NCBI GenBank assembly: GCA_012842105.1
Contig: DUTL01000214.1
Location: 1 to 18,386 of the forward strand
Length of the DNA: 18,386 nucleotides
From: Candidatus Fermentithermobacillaceae bacterium
Lineage (GTDB): Bacteria; Bacillota; Sulfobacillia; Fermentithermobacillales; Fermentithermobacillaceae
Direction: 5' to 3'
Of the stretch, positions 1-7,420 are shown in pieces (positions within the stretch are counted from its first letter, which is position 1; the number at the start of each line of letters is the position of its first letter). The translations under genes and the position numbers were made by a program. Below the pieces are notes generated by a model. The model was not told the DNA's origin. It saw only the letters and a program-made list of their open reading frames with translations, and did not search any database.

Positions 1-32
1 AAGATTTAGCACTTTTGAATGGAGTAAAGCAT

Positions 33-1031
33 ATGCCACAAATGGTTGCTGATTTGCTGTTGCTCCTGGTAACGGTTATCTGGGGCACAACTTTCGTCTT
101 GGTGAAAGGGGCAATTTCATCTGTAAAGCCTTTTACCTTTCTGGCAGTGAGATTTTTTATTGGCGGCTTGTTTTTGCTATTGTGGTTGGTTGCGAGACGT
201 GTCTGGCCTTCCAGGCGGGCACGGGGTAAGGATGGCTTTGGGGCCCAAGGGCATGCTCATGGGAATGAGGCAGACAACAGTGTAGCCGCTTGTGTATACA
301 GCGGTACCGGGGTACGCAGCGGGCCTCTCAGAGGTTCTGTGATCACAGGAATCACCTTGCTCTTGGCCTATGCCACCCAGACGTTCGGACTGCTCACTGT
401 TGCTGCAGGCAAGGCTGCGTTCATTACGGGGTTGTCAGTGGTCATGGTTCCTGTTGCTTCGGCGCTTTTACTCAAGATGGTTCCAGATCAAAGCACTACC
501 GTTGGTGTAATTCTCGCCATCATAGGGTTAGGGCTTATGTCGCTGTCTCTTCCATTTAGAGTTGAACTAGGAGATATGCTGGTTTTTCTGTGTGCAATTG
601 GGTTTGCCGCACACATTCTTCTTGTAGGTGTACACTCTAAAGATAATGATCCGGTAGTTTTCGCCGCAATCCAGCTAATGGTCGTAGCTGCAGGTTCGTT
701 CGTAGCAGCGTTGTTCCTGGAACGGCCGCTGATCATTCCAAGGCAAACCTGGGGAGCCATTGTCTACACTGCCATCCTGGCTACGTCGATCACGGTATTG
801 ATACAGTCAGCTGTTCAAAAATACACGTCTGCAACCCATGCTGCGCTCATATTTTCCGCCGAGCCGGTGTTCGGAGCATTATTTGCGTGGATTATGCTTG
901 GTGAAGTCCTTAGCGCCCGTGAGACTGTAGGTGCCGTGCTGATTCTGGCAGGTATGCTTGTTTCAGAAGTCAGCCCCCGGAAGGAGCAACCTTCAGGTAA
1001 GGGCCGCCTTGAAGTTAGGGAGGGGCAATAG
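33..1031 (+). CDS. EamA/DMT-family permease
   Basis: This is a drug/metabolite transporter superfamily protein of the EamA type, an inner-membrane carrier with about ten helices arranged as two repeated EamA domains. The first helix follows the N-terminus and contains the family-typical VIWGTTFVLVKG. The second repeat starts near the segment VELGDMLVFLCAIGFAAHI and ends with the family-like EPVFGALFAWIMLGE. I place the start at the ATG at 33 because GGAG at 21-24 sits 8 bases upstream; an in-frame TTG at 15 has no such site. This gives 332 residues, slightly longer than the usual 290-310, because of a hydrophilic stretch of about 35-45 residues between helices 2 and 3 (about 205-340). The substrate cannot be read from the sequence; the family includes amino acid and metabolite exporters. 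It lies 218 bases before the GcvPA-like gene on the same strand, so a functional link is possible but not shown. Confidence 0.9.
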   Translation: MPQMVADLLLLLVTVIWGTTFVLVKGAISSVKPFTFLAVRFFIGGLFLLLWLVARRVWPSRRARGKDGFGAQGHAHGNEADNSVAACVYSGTGVRSGPLRGSVITGITLLLAYATQTFGLLTVAAGKAAFITGLSVVMVPVASALLLKMVPDQSTTVGVILAIIGLGLMSLSLPFRVELGDMLVFLCAIGFAAHILLVGVHSKDNDPVVFAAIQLMVVAAGSFVAALFLERPLIIPRQTWGAIVYTAILATSITVLIQSAVQKYTSATHAALIFSAEPVFGALFAWIMLGEVLSARETVGAVLILAGMLVSEVSPRKEQPSGKGRLEVREGQ

Positions 1032-1249
1032 AAGGCCATGGCTAATGAGAAGAGTGTAGGAGGCACCGGCCTGGCATAAGCCTTGCGCAAGCCAGATGCA
1101 GGGCCGTTACAGGCTCGGTACAAGGACGGTGCAAAATATCGTCCAATTATTGCAGATTGCAGGATCTTGCCCAGGCCCGGAAGAATTCGGCCACTAGGAG
1201 TTCAGTTTCGACATTATCGCGGCGAGACTATCACGAAAGGATGAGAGCC
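1032..1249 (+). other. Intergenic region before the P-protein-like operon
   Basis: This 218-base gap holds a perfect 10-base palindrome, CTTGCGCAAG, at 1082-1091, which could be an operator. No convincing promoter, terminator or glycine riboswitch is visible. An open frame continues upstream of the GcvPA-like start to 1157, but its translation is not protein-like and it lacks a ribosome binding site. Confidence 0.4.
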
Positions 1250-2737
1250 ATGGGCAAACACAGGGTTTCCCACCCCTATATCCCCAACTCAGTTCCTGAA
1301 GTTCAAAAGCAGATGATGCAAGAGATTGGCATAACCCATATTGAGGAGCTGTATTGTGACATCCCCGGGGAACTGAGATTCAAGGGCGAAATGAACATGC
1401 CTGAACCTCTCGTTTCAGAATGGCAGCTAGTACGTCATATGGAACAGATTCTATCCAAGAATCAAACAGCCAAAGAAGCATTGAGCTTCTTAGGCGCCGG
1501 CTGTTACCGGCACTATGTTCCTGCAATTTGTGATGAGATTGCCGGCAGGGCGGAATTCCTTACAGCGTATGCCGGCGAACCCTACGAAGACCATGGAAGG
1601 TTCCAGGCCTTGTTTGAGTACCAAAGCATGATGGCAGAACTGCTGGACATGGATGTAGTCAACGTACCCACTTATGACTGGTGCCAGGCGGCTTCAACCG
1701 CTCTAAGAATGGCTGGCAGGATTACGAACCGGACCGAAGTGCTTGTTGCTGGAAACACAAACCCTCAGAGGCTGCTTGCCATTGGAAACTACTGTCATCC
1801 CGCCATGAAAGTGCATCCTGTGGAGTACAACCGGGAAACAGGACGCCTGGATATTCAAGGCCTCAAGGGCAAATTGACGGATAACGTAGCTGCGGTCTAC
1901 CTGGAGAACCCAAACTACTTCGGAGTTATCGAGTCAGACGGTGCCGCCATAGCCGGTATTGCTCACGAAAACGGTTCTCTTTTCGTCGTAGGGTCAGACC
2001 CCATATCCCTGGGAATACTGGCACCGCCGTCTCATTACGGGGCCGACATTGCGTGTGGCGATATCCAGTCACTGGGTATTCACATGAACTTCGGGGGCGG
2101 TGTTGCAGGTTTTGTGGCCACTCAGGATACCGAGGAATATGTGGCGGAATTCCCGTTCCGGCTGTTCGGGATAGCCAGGACTGAAGTTGAAGGCGAATGG
2201 GGCTTTGGAGATGTCTACTACGATAGAACATCCTTTGCCAAACGGGAACTTGGCAAAGAGTTTGTGGGTACGGCCGCTGCGCTGTGGGGCATAACAGCAG
2301 GAGTTTACCTTGCGCTTATGGGGCCAAAGGGGATGCAGGAGATTGGCAGAGCCATAATGCAGAACTCGTACTATGCTGCGAGCAACCTTTCTGAGATTCA
2401 GGGGGTAAGCATAAGAAATACCGGGTCGCCTTTCTTCAGGGAATTTGTGGCCAATTTCGATGAGTCAGGGTTGACTGTAGCCCGGGTAAATATGGCTCTA
2501 AGGGAAAAGGGTATCTGGGGAGGCAAGGATATCTCACGCGAATTTCCTGAACTCGGGCAAAGCGCCCTTTTCTGTGTAACCGAAATGCATACCAGGGAAG
2601 ATATATGGATTCTTTGTGACGCTCTGAGAGAAATAATCGCGAGCGGGAAGGCCACTGTTGAGGGCGAAGCCACGGCGAACCGCATAGCCATGGCGGAAGA
2701 GAAAGCAAGAGGGAACGGGAAAGGGGAGAGGCAGTAA
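1250..2737 (+). CDS. Glycine dehydrogenase (P-protein) subunit 1-like, divergent GcvPA
   Basis: This resembles GcvPA, the alpha half of the split, PLP-dependent glycine decarboxylase that passes an aminomethyl group to the lipoyl protein GcvH. Family features are the N-terminal YIPNSVPEVQKQMMQEIG and ELYCDIPGELRF, FLGAG (residues 80-84), QALFEYQSMMAELLDMDV, ENPNYFGVIE (219-228) and GSDPISLG (248-255). Several normally conserved stretches differ. The usual SMYDGATA is PTYDWCQAA (about 140-148), EGQPLGIPLSFGGP is replaced by DIQSLGIHMNFGGG (271-284), and the REQHIRREKATSNICTNQ segment is replaced by DRTSFAKRELGKEFVGTAAA (about 326-345). I chose ATG 1250 because AAAGGA at 1236-1241 lies 8 bases upstream and the protein then begins where the family does. 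At 495 residues it is longer than the usual ~445-450, partly through a charged C-terminal tail of about 25-30 residues. It overlaps the next gene by one base (TAATG). The family is firm; glycine as substrate is doubtful. Confidence 0.85.
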   Translation: MGKHRVSHPYIPNSVPEVQKQMMQEIGITHIEELYCDIPGELRFKGEMNMPEPLVSEWQLVRHMEQILSKNQTAKEALSFLGAGCYRHYVPAICDEIAGRAEFLTAYAGEPYEDHGRFQALFEYQSMMAELLDMDVVNVPTYDWCQAASTALRMAGRITNRTEVLVAGNTNPQRLLAIGNYCHPAMKVHPVEYNRETGRLDIQGLKGKLTDNVAAVYLENPNYFGVIESDGAAIAGIAHENGSLFVVGSDPISLGILAPPSHYGADIACGDIQSLGIHMNFGGGVAGFVATQDTEEYVAEFPFRLFGIARTEVEGEWGFGDVYYDRTSFAKRELGKEFVGTAAALWGITAGVYLALMGPKGMQEIGRAIMQNSYYAASNLSEIQGVSIRNTGSPFFREFVANFDESGLTVARVNMALREKGIWGGKDISREFPELGQSALFCVTEMHTREDIWILCDALREIIASGKATVEGEATANRIAMAEEKARGNGKGERQ

Positions 2738-4305
2738 TGGAAGCCAGGAAACCACTTTTGAGACGGGGTTTTCACCAGGCCAAGTGGGATGAACCCATCA
2801 TATTTGAGCTCAGCCAACCAGGCGAGCGCGGCATCCTGGTACCACAGGCCGAAGCCGGGGTTAGGGCTGAAGCCGGCGAACCCTGGAATCACCTGCCTCA
2901 AACCATGACAAGGAAGGCTCCGCCGGCATTGCCTGAATTGTCACAGGCACGGGTATTGCGACACTACCTTCGTCTTTCCCAGGCCACATTGGGGGCTGAT
3001 TTGAACATAGAAACCGGCCAGGGCACGTGTACTATGAAGTACAGCCCTAAAGTAAACGAGAAGTTCCCATCGTCTTCGAAGGTTGCTGAGCTTCATCCGT
3101 TTCAAGACGATGAGACTGCCCAGGGCATACTTGAGATTATCCACAAGACTGACATGCTCCTAAGGGAAATATCCGGCCTTGGCCGGTTTTCTTTTCAGCC
3201 TGGCGGCGGATCTCAGGCTGCCCTTGCCATCGCTTCGATAATCAGGGCATATCACGACTCAAGAGGAGAAGGCAAGCAGCGGGACGAAATCATCACCACT
3301 GTTTTTTCTCATCCATGCAATGCGGCAACTGCTGCGGTGAAAGGATTCAAGATAGTGACTATTTACCCGGACCAAGACGGATACCCTGATTTCGAAGCGC
3401 TTAAGAGCGCCGTGTCCCAGCGGACGGCAGGCCTGATGATAACCAATCCGGAAGACACCGGTGTGTTTAACCCGCGTATCAAGGAGTTCACCCGTATTGT
3501 TCACGAAGCAGGCGGGCTTTGCAGCTATGACCAGGCAAACGCCAACGGTATCCTGGGAGTTACAAGAGCCAAAGAGGCCGGTTTTGATCTATGTTTCTTT
3601 AACCTGCACAAGACGTTTTCCTCACCCCACGGATGCGGAGGGCCTGGGTCGGGAGCAGTTGGAGTTACCAAAGAACTTGAGAGGTTCTTGCCTGTTCCAG
3701 TGGTTGATTTTGATGGGGAAAAATATAGCCTCAACTACGATTTGTCTGATTCAATAGGGAAGGTCAAAATGTTTTACGGCGGGATACAGGCTGTAGTCAG
3801 GGCTTATGCATGGATCATGAGCCTGGGAGCGGAAGGGTTGGAGGCAGTAGCCAGGACAGCCGTGCTAAACAGTAATTACCTCTTGTCGAAAATCAGGAAA
3901 ATTCAAGGGGTTGAAGTGCCTTATGCATCAGGGAAGCACCGCTTTGAGCAGGTAAGGTACAGCTGGGGGCCGCTCACTGAAGGCACGGGAGTTACCACTG
4001 AGGACGTTCAGAGGAGAATGTGTGACTTTGGGCTCCACTATTGGACCAGCCACCATCCCTGGATAGTTCCTGAGCCTTTCACACTGGAGCCTACAGAATC
4101 GTACTCGAAACAGGAACTTGACGAGTATGTCGAGGCTTTGCAGGAGATTTCCCGGGAAGCATATGAAAACCATGAAGTGGTCAAGAACGCTCCGTACAGG
4201 AGTGTAGTGCACAAGATTTCTCCTGAGTGGTTTGATGATCCTGACAAATGGGCGATTAGCTGGAGGTCGTACTTGAAAAAGCACGGAGGAAAGGTTGAGA
4301 CTTAA
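2737..4305 (+). CDS. Glycine dehydrogenase (P-protein) subunit 2-like, divergent GcvPB
   Basis: This resembles GcvPB, the PLP-carrying beta half of split glycine decarboxylase. The cofactor lysine is K292 in NLHKTFSSPHG (codon 3610-3612), followed by the glycine-rich CGGPGSGAVGV. Aligned by eye, H192, N195 and D265 match conserved positions around PLP. The C-terminus (IVPEPFTLEPTESYSKQELD, then VVKNAP) is typical of the family. Departures from the consensus are QGTCTMKYSPK for LGSCTMKYNPK, QPGGGSQAALA for the QPAAGAHGE type, FSHPCNAATA for SAHGTNPASA, NPEDTGVF for NPNTLGLF and YDQANANGI for YDGANLNAI. So the PLP site looks intact while surrounding motifs have drifted. The ATG at 2737 overlaps the stop of the previous gene and has AAGGGGAG at 2721-2728, so the two are surely co-translated and likely form an alpha-beta enzyme. 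At 522 residues it is somewhat long, mostly through an N-terminal insertion (about 38-60). No gcvT or gcvH is nearby. Confidence 0.87.
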   Translation: MEARKPLLRRGFHQAKWDEPIIFELSQPGERGILVPQAEAGVRAEAGEPWNHLPQTMTRKAPPALPELSQARVLRHYLRLSQATLGADLNIETGQGTCTMKYSPKVNEKFPSSSKVAELHPFQDDETAQGILEIIHKTDMLLREISGLGRFSFQPGGGSQAALAIASIIRAYHDSRGEGKQRDEIITTVFSHPCNAATAAVKGFKIVTIYPDQDGYPDFEALKSAVSQRTAGLMITNPEDTGVFNPRIKEFTRIVHEAGGLCSYDQANANGILGVTRAKEAGFDLCFFNLHKTFSSPHGCGGPGSGAVGVTKELERFLPVPVVDFDGEKYSLNYDLSDSIGKVKMFYGGIQAVVRAYAWIMSLGAEGLEAVARTAVLNSNYLLSKIRKIQGVEVPYASGKHRFEQVRYSWGPLTEGTGVTTEDVQRRMCDFGLHYWTSHHPWIVPEPFTLEPTESYSKQELDEYVEALQEISREAYENHEVVKNAPYRSVVHKISPEWFDDPDKWAISWRSYLKKHGGKVET

Positions 4306-4343
4306 GATGAAACGTCTAGGGCAGGATGAAACGTTTAGGGCCG
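4306..4343 (+). repeat. 19-base tandem repeat between gcvPB-like and SDR genes
   Basis: Two head-to-tail copies lie immediately after the stop of the GcvPB-like gene: GATGAAACGTCTAGGGCAG (4306-4324) and GATGAAACGTTTAGGGCCG (4325-4343), differing at two positions. A following GTTTCA (4352-4357) is complementary to the TGAAAC in either copy, and GGG/CCC lies between, so a hairpin could form ahead of the SDR ribosome binding site. Confidence 0.75.
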
Positions 4344-4375
4344 TCCCCGATGTTTCAGGGGTGGGAGGGAGTTTG

Positions 4376-5158
4376 GTGGTGAGGAGTAAGAATCCGCTTG
4401 TGCTTGAGGGCAAGGTGGCGGTCATAACAGGAGGTGCATCAGGCATTGGGCGGGCGACTGCCGGCGTCTTGGCTGAGTATGGAGCTCAAAGCGTTATCCT
4501 CGACATAGACGAGGATAAAGGGAAAGGTGCTGTATCTGCCATAACAGAGGTGGGGGGCAAGGCGAAGTTCATCAAATGCGATGTTACGTCCAGCCATGAA
4601 TGCCGGGAGGCGGTTGACAAGATCAAGGCGAAGTTTGGGCGGATAGATATTCTTTTCAACAACGCAGGGGTGATTGTGAGAAAAGACGTGGTTAGCCATG
4701 AGGAAGCTGAATGGGACCTGGTGATGAACGTGACCCTCAAGGGTACATATTTGATGTCCAAGTATGTGATTCCGGCCATGGCAGCAAACGGTGGAGGCAG
4801 CATAATTAACACCGGCTCTGGATGGGGTTTGAAGGGAGGGGACAATGCTGCTTCTTACTGCGCCGCCAAAGCAGGTGTTGTGAACCTTACCAGAGCCATG
4901 GCCATAGACCACGGTAGGCAAAATATCCGCGTTAATTGTGTATGCCCAGGGGATACGGATACGCCAATGCTCAGGGGTGAGGCCCGGCAGCTGGGGCTTG
5001 ATGAGGATAAGTTTCTTGAGTCATCAGGGGTGGATAGGCCGTTGCAGAGAATCGGCGTTCCACGGGACATTGCCAATGCAGTATTGTTTCTTGCCAGCGA
5101 TTTATCCGGCTGGATTACCGGAGCCACAATTGTTGTTGACGGCGGCGGAATAGCTTAG
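4376..5158 (+). CDS. Short-chain dehydrogenase/reductase (SDR), classical type
   Basis: This is a classical SDR oxidoreductase of 260 residues with a single Rossmann domain. In the chosen numbering the dinucleotide motif TGGASGIG is at 18-25, the acidic ILDID at the end of strand 2 (about 41-45) favours NAD(H) over NADP(H), and NNAG is at 95-98. The catalytic tetrad is N118, S148, Y161 and K165 (YCAAK). The C-terminal segment ASDLSGWITGATIVVDGG is typical. The frame is open back to 4295, overlapping the gene before it, but I choose the GTG at 4376 because GGAGGG at 4364-4369 lies 6 bases upstream and this leaves the usual short N-terminus; GTG 4379 is equally possible. The sequence resembles 3-oxoacyl-ACP reductase and glucose/alcohol dehydrogenase relatives, so the substrate cannot be named. 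Position at the end of the GcvPAB-like operon suggests it oxidises or reduces a product or precursor of that enzyme. Confidence 0.9.
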   Translation: MVRSKNPLVLEGKVAVITGGASGIGRATAGVLAEYGAQSVILDIDEDKGKGAVSAITEVGGKAKFIKCDVTSSHECREAVDKIKAKFGRIDILFNNAGVIVRKDVVSHEEAEWDLVMNVTLKGTYLMSKYVIPAMAANGGGSIINTGSGWGLKGGDNAASYCAAKAGVVNLTRAMAIDHGRQNIRVNCVCPGDTDTPMLRGEARQLGLDEDKFLESSGVDRPLQRIGVPRDIANAVLFLASDLSGWITGATIVVDGGGIA

Positions 5159-5179
5159 AGTGGTGGAATTGATGCAGAG

Positions 5180-5203
5180 AAAGGGGCCTTTCGGCCCCTC
5201 CTT
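5180..5203 (+). terminator. Probable terminator hairpin after the SDR gene
   Basis: AGGGGCC (5182-5188) and GGCCCCT (5193-5199) form a perfect 7-base-pair stem with a TTTC loop, followed by CCTTT, 23 bases past the SDR stop. The T-run is short. It lies between convergent transcription units and may help stop both. Confidence 0.6.
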
Positions 5204-5206
5204 TGT

Positions 5207-5220
5207 GCCGGTGTACCGGC
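5207..5220. repeat. Short palindrome GCCGGT-GT-ACCGGC
   Basis: Two 6-base arms are separated by two bases, just beyond the SDR terminator. It may extend the terminator structure or be a protein-binding site; nothing else identifies it. Confidence 0.4.
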
Positions 5221-5327
5221 AACTCATGCTTGTTGTTTGTGCCAACGTGGATTACGTTGAGTATTATATTAAGGTATTTGCTTCCCTGCTTCTGCCAACT
5301 TGAGCTCTACCGCCGGCAGATACAGCC

Positions 5328-5933
5328 TTACTTGATAATCCCCAACCAGTTGGCGTACAAGAAGTGAAGCCTGCCAATGAAAAGCGCCATACGGCCCATA
5401 ACAGTGCTTCCAAACGCTGCCCCGAAGGACACCATCATGATATACCGCCCAAAAACCGATACGTGCTTAAGAGCTCCTGTGTGCTCCACTGAAAAGAAGA
5501 AATAAGTGAGAACACCTAATGTGCCGAGCACTATCAGGATATTGTTTACGCTGTTAAGCGGCAAGATTGTGCTCTTGACCTGGCTGACTATCTGAGAACC
5601 GATTGTTCCCCGGATAGCAAGGCCGGTTCCTATTCCCACCAGGATTGCAAGGGGGAACCTGGACAGCCATGCAATTCTCTTGGAGTACCTGGTGTAAAGC
5701 AGCACCCCAAGAGCAAGGGGAACCAGAACCTGCCAGTCGCCTTTGGAGGTAAGCGGCTCTATTCCCCGGTCTCTGATGTTAATCCAGCCTAATACCAGAG
5801 CGTGTCCTGCTGAAACTCCAACGTATACGTTTTCCACCAGTTTGTACAAAGGGTTGTCTTTGAAAGCAAAGCTCATGATCCCAATGGTCGCTATTGCTGC
5901 AATCCATGTTCCAATATCGGTGCTAATCTGCAT
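5328..5933 (-). CDS. Polytopic membrane protein of unknown function (fourth gene of cluster)
   Basis: I do not recognise this 201-residue protein. It has about five or six hydrophobic segments, near residues 7-24, 38-52, 68-82, 93-108, 130-147 and 160-180, with a conserved-looking NPLYKLVENVYVGVSAGHA stretch between the first two. No catalytic motif is visible. The frame is open upstream to 6221, but that part is a shadow of the gene before it. The ATG at 5933 overlaps the preceding stop (TAATG) and has GGAGGTGG about 8 bases upstream, which decides the start. The overlap indicates translational coupling with the 276-residue gene, and it is the last gene before the convergent SDR. Probably a subunit of a membrane complex with its three upstream neighbours; this is inference. 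Confidence 0.85.
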   Translation of the reverse strand: MQISTDIGTWIAAIATIGIMSFAFKDNPLYKLVENVYVGVSAGHALVLGWINIRDRGIEPLTSKGDWQVLVPLALGVLLYTRYSKRIAWLSRFPLAILVGIGTGLAIRGTIGSQIVSQVKSTILPLNSVNNILIVLGTLGVLTYFFFSVEHTGALKHVSVFGRYIMMVSFGAAFGSTVMGRMALFIGRLHFLYANWLGIIK

Positions 5934-6763
5934 TAACGTCCACCTCCCCGGGAGGCCCCTGATTTGGTTCCCAAGTACACAACGTTGCCAAGCAGCACAA
6001 GGGCCAGTATGGTCAGGTGCGAAATGGATTGGGCATCCATGCCCCGGATTCCCAGCCCTGACGTACCCATTAAGCTCTCGTAGCCTGCGGCGCCTTTCAT
6101 GCTGGGGATCATCCCGCTGAGCTGCCCCGACTGCATGTAAGGAGTCATATTGGGTACGTTTACTGCGACAATGGCAGTGGCAATGGGAACGCCCATAGGG
6201 TCTCCTACCTGCCTTATCCATTCAGGGACTCCAGGCGTTCCAGATGATATGGTGATTACCAACGCAACATCCTGGGCGGAAGATATGCCTTCCATTGCAG
6301 GAAGTTCTGGAGTCAGGTTCCCCCTGTAGTCTCTCGGAAAACTGCCGGGTATATCTTTGGCCATTCGAGCTATGGCAGTTTCGCTGCCGGCAAGGTAGCC
6401 GAGGTTTACGTAATCTGTTCCATATTGCTTGTTCTTGAAATCTGAGCCTCCAAATGCAGTCTCCAGAAGGCTGGGGCCTGTATCGAAAAAGCCCATTCCA
6501 ATGACCCTTATGCCTTGCCTGGAAAGGTGGTTTAGCAATGCGGCTGCCCCTGAGGCCAGTTCTCCATAGCCTCCGGGAGATGTATCCATTGATAGGATTA
6601 CCGCACTGCCGGGAGCCAGAGATTCTACAGTGTTGTAAAGTTCCTTGGTTTCCGGCCCTACCGTTACCCCCAGCCCTATGGGCCAAATAAGGGGGATAGA
6701 GAGGGACAGGAAGACCACTGCGTAAATGATACGTCGATCCATTCGTGCAAGTTTCTCAAACAA
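5933..6763 (-). CDS. Membrane-anchored protein with an extracytoplasmic alpha/beta domain, unknown function
   Basis: I do not recognise this 276-residue protein. A basic N-terminus (KLARMDRR) leads into one membrane helix (about 11-33), a soluble domain (35-245) and a second helix (about 247-265) with a short basic tail (SGASRGGGR). By the positive-inside rule both ends are cytoplasmic and the large domain faces outward. The domain alternates short hydrophobic strands (VILSMD, IRVIGMGF, VALVITISSG, IATAIVAV) with helices, suggesting a Rossmann-like fold. No recognisable catalytic motif is seen. The start is a TTG at 6763 with AAGGAGGG about 7 bases upstream. It begins 14 bases after the 208-residue gene ends and overlaps the next gene by one base, so it belongs to a four-gene operon. 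Confidence 0.85.
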   Translation of the reverse strand: MFEKLARMDRRIIYAVVFLSLSIPLIWPIGLGVTVGPETKELYNTVESLAPGSAVILSMDTSPGGYGELASGAAALLNHLSRQGIRVIGMGFFDTGPSLLETAFGGSDFKNKQYGTDYVNLGYLAGSETAIARMAKDIPGSFPRDYRGNLTPELPAMEGISSAQDVALVITISSGTPGVPEWIRQVGDPMGVPIATAIVAVNVPNMTPYMQSGQLSGMIPSMKGAAGYESLMGTSGLGIRGMDAQSISHLTILALVLLGNVVYLGTKSGASRGGGR

Positions 6764-6777
6764 TGATTGTCCCTCCT

Positions 6778-7404
6778 TTATGAACTTGAACCGCCAAGAT
6801 ATGACTTTTCAATTCCGAGAAGCACTCTTAGGCCTGATGCAATTCCGCCTATACCTGCGCCAATGAGCATGCCTCTTTGCCCTGCAAGGTTAGGAATGTT
6901 CATGAGCCAGTCGCCTATCACAGGAAACTGAGACCATATCTTCTCACCAATAGGCACGTTGCCCAGCATCAAGACAGCTGCTGACAAGAGCAAAATCGCT
7001 GCATCAAGGTTTCTCACCCTGAAAGCCCTGTAAGCTGCTGATGCGATAAAGAAACCTGTCATGGCGTAGACTGTAGCTTGTCCGGGCACAAACAAGGCAT
7101 CGAACCAGAACTGGTAGGTTCTGTGGGTTGGCCCTCTGACTATTCCCAACAGAGCGATTCCTATCATTGAGAAAATCAGCGCTCCTGAATACAGCCAGTC
7201 AAGGCCCTTGCCCCTTATAATCCTCCTTGCATGGATTTGGATGAGGTTAACCGAAGCCAAACCCAAAGCGAAGGCAGCTATTATTACTCCCCAATTCTGC
7301 ACAGTCTTCGCGGCTTCAACAAGAGGCTCAGATGTGAAGAAAAACGACACAATCATCAACACTCCCACTGCGAAAGCCAGTGCTACCGGTAATTCGCGTC
7401 TCAT
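6778..7404 (-). CDS. Polytopic membrane protein of unknown function (second gene of cluster)
   Basis: I do not recognise this 208-residue protein. It has about six hydrophobic segments, near residues 5-24, 37-57, 70-88, 107-125, 136-153 and 178-196, joined by short loops such as IQIHARRIIRGKGLDW and RGPTHRTYQFWFD. There is no cleavable signal peptide or catalytic motif that I can see. The ATG at 7404 has AGGGGTGA about 8 bases upstream. It starts 16 bases after the DUF6754-like gene ends and is followed after 14 bases by the membrane-anchored ectodomain protein, so it is the second gene of a tight operon. Confidence 0.85.
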   Translation of the reverse strand: MRRELPVALAFAVGVLMIVSFFFTSEPLVEAAKTVQNWGVIIAAFALGLASVNLIQIHARRIIRGKGLDWLYSGALIFSMIGIALLGIVRGPTHRTYQFWFDALFVPGQATVYAMTGFFIASAAYRAFRVRNLDAAILLLSAAVLMLGNVPIGEKIWSQFPVIGDWLMNIPNLAGQRGMLIGAGIGGIASGLRVLLGIEKSYLGGSSS

Positions 7405-7420
7405 GAAATTATCACCCCTT

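Noticed and set aside
1032..1249. Glycine riboswitch upstream of the GcvPA-like gene
   Set aside because: The conserved glycine aptamer signature was looked for and not seen; the region lacks the expected paired aptamer helices.
1157..1249. N-terminal extension of the GcvPA-like protein
   Set aside because: The 31 extra residues do not resemble the family and there is no ribosome binding site, whereas ATG 1250 has a well-placed one.
2398..2901. Long minus-strand frame of 167 codons opposite the gcvPA/gcvPB junction
   Set aside because: It is antisense to two clearly recognisable genes and its translation has no domain-like features.
5934..6221. Upstream extension of the last membrane-cluster gene
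   Set aside because: It overlaps the preceding gene in another frame and its residues are His, Cys and Arg-rich and not membrane-protein-like; the ATG at 5933 has the ribosome binding site.
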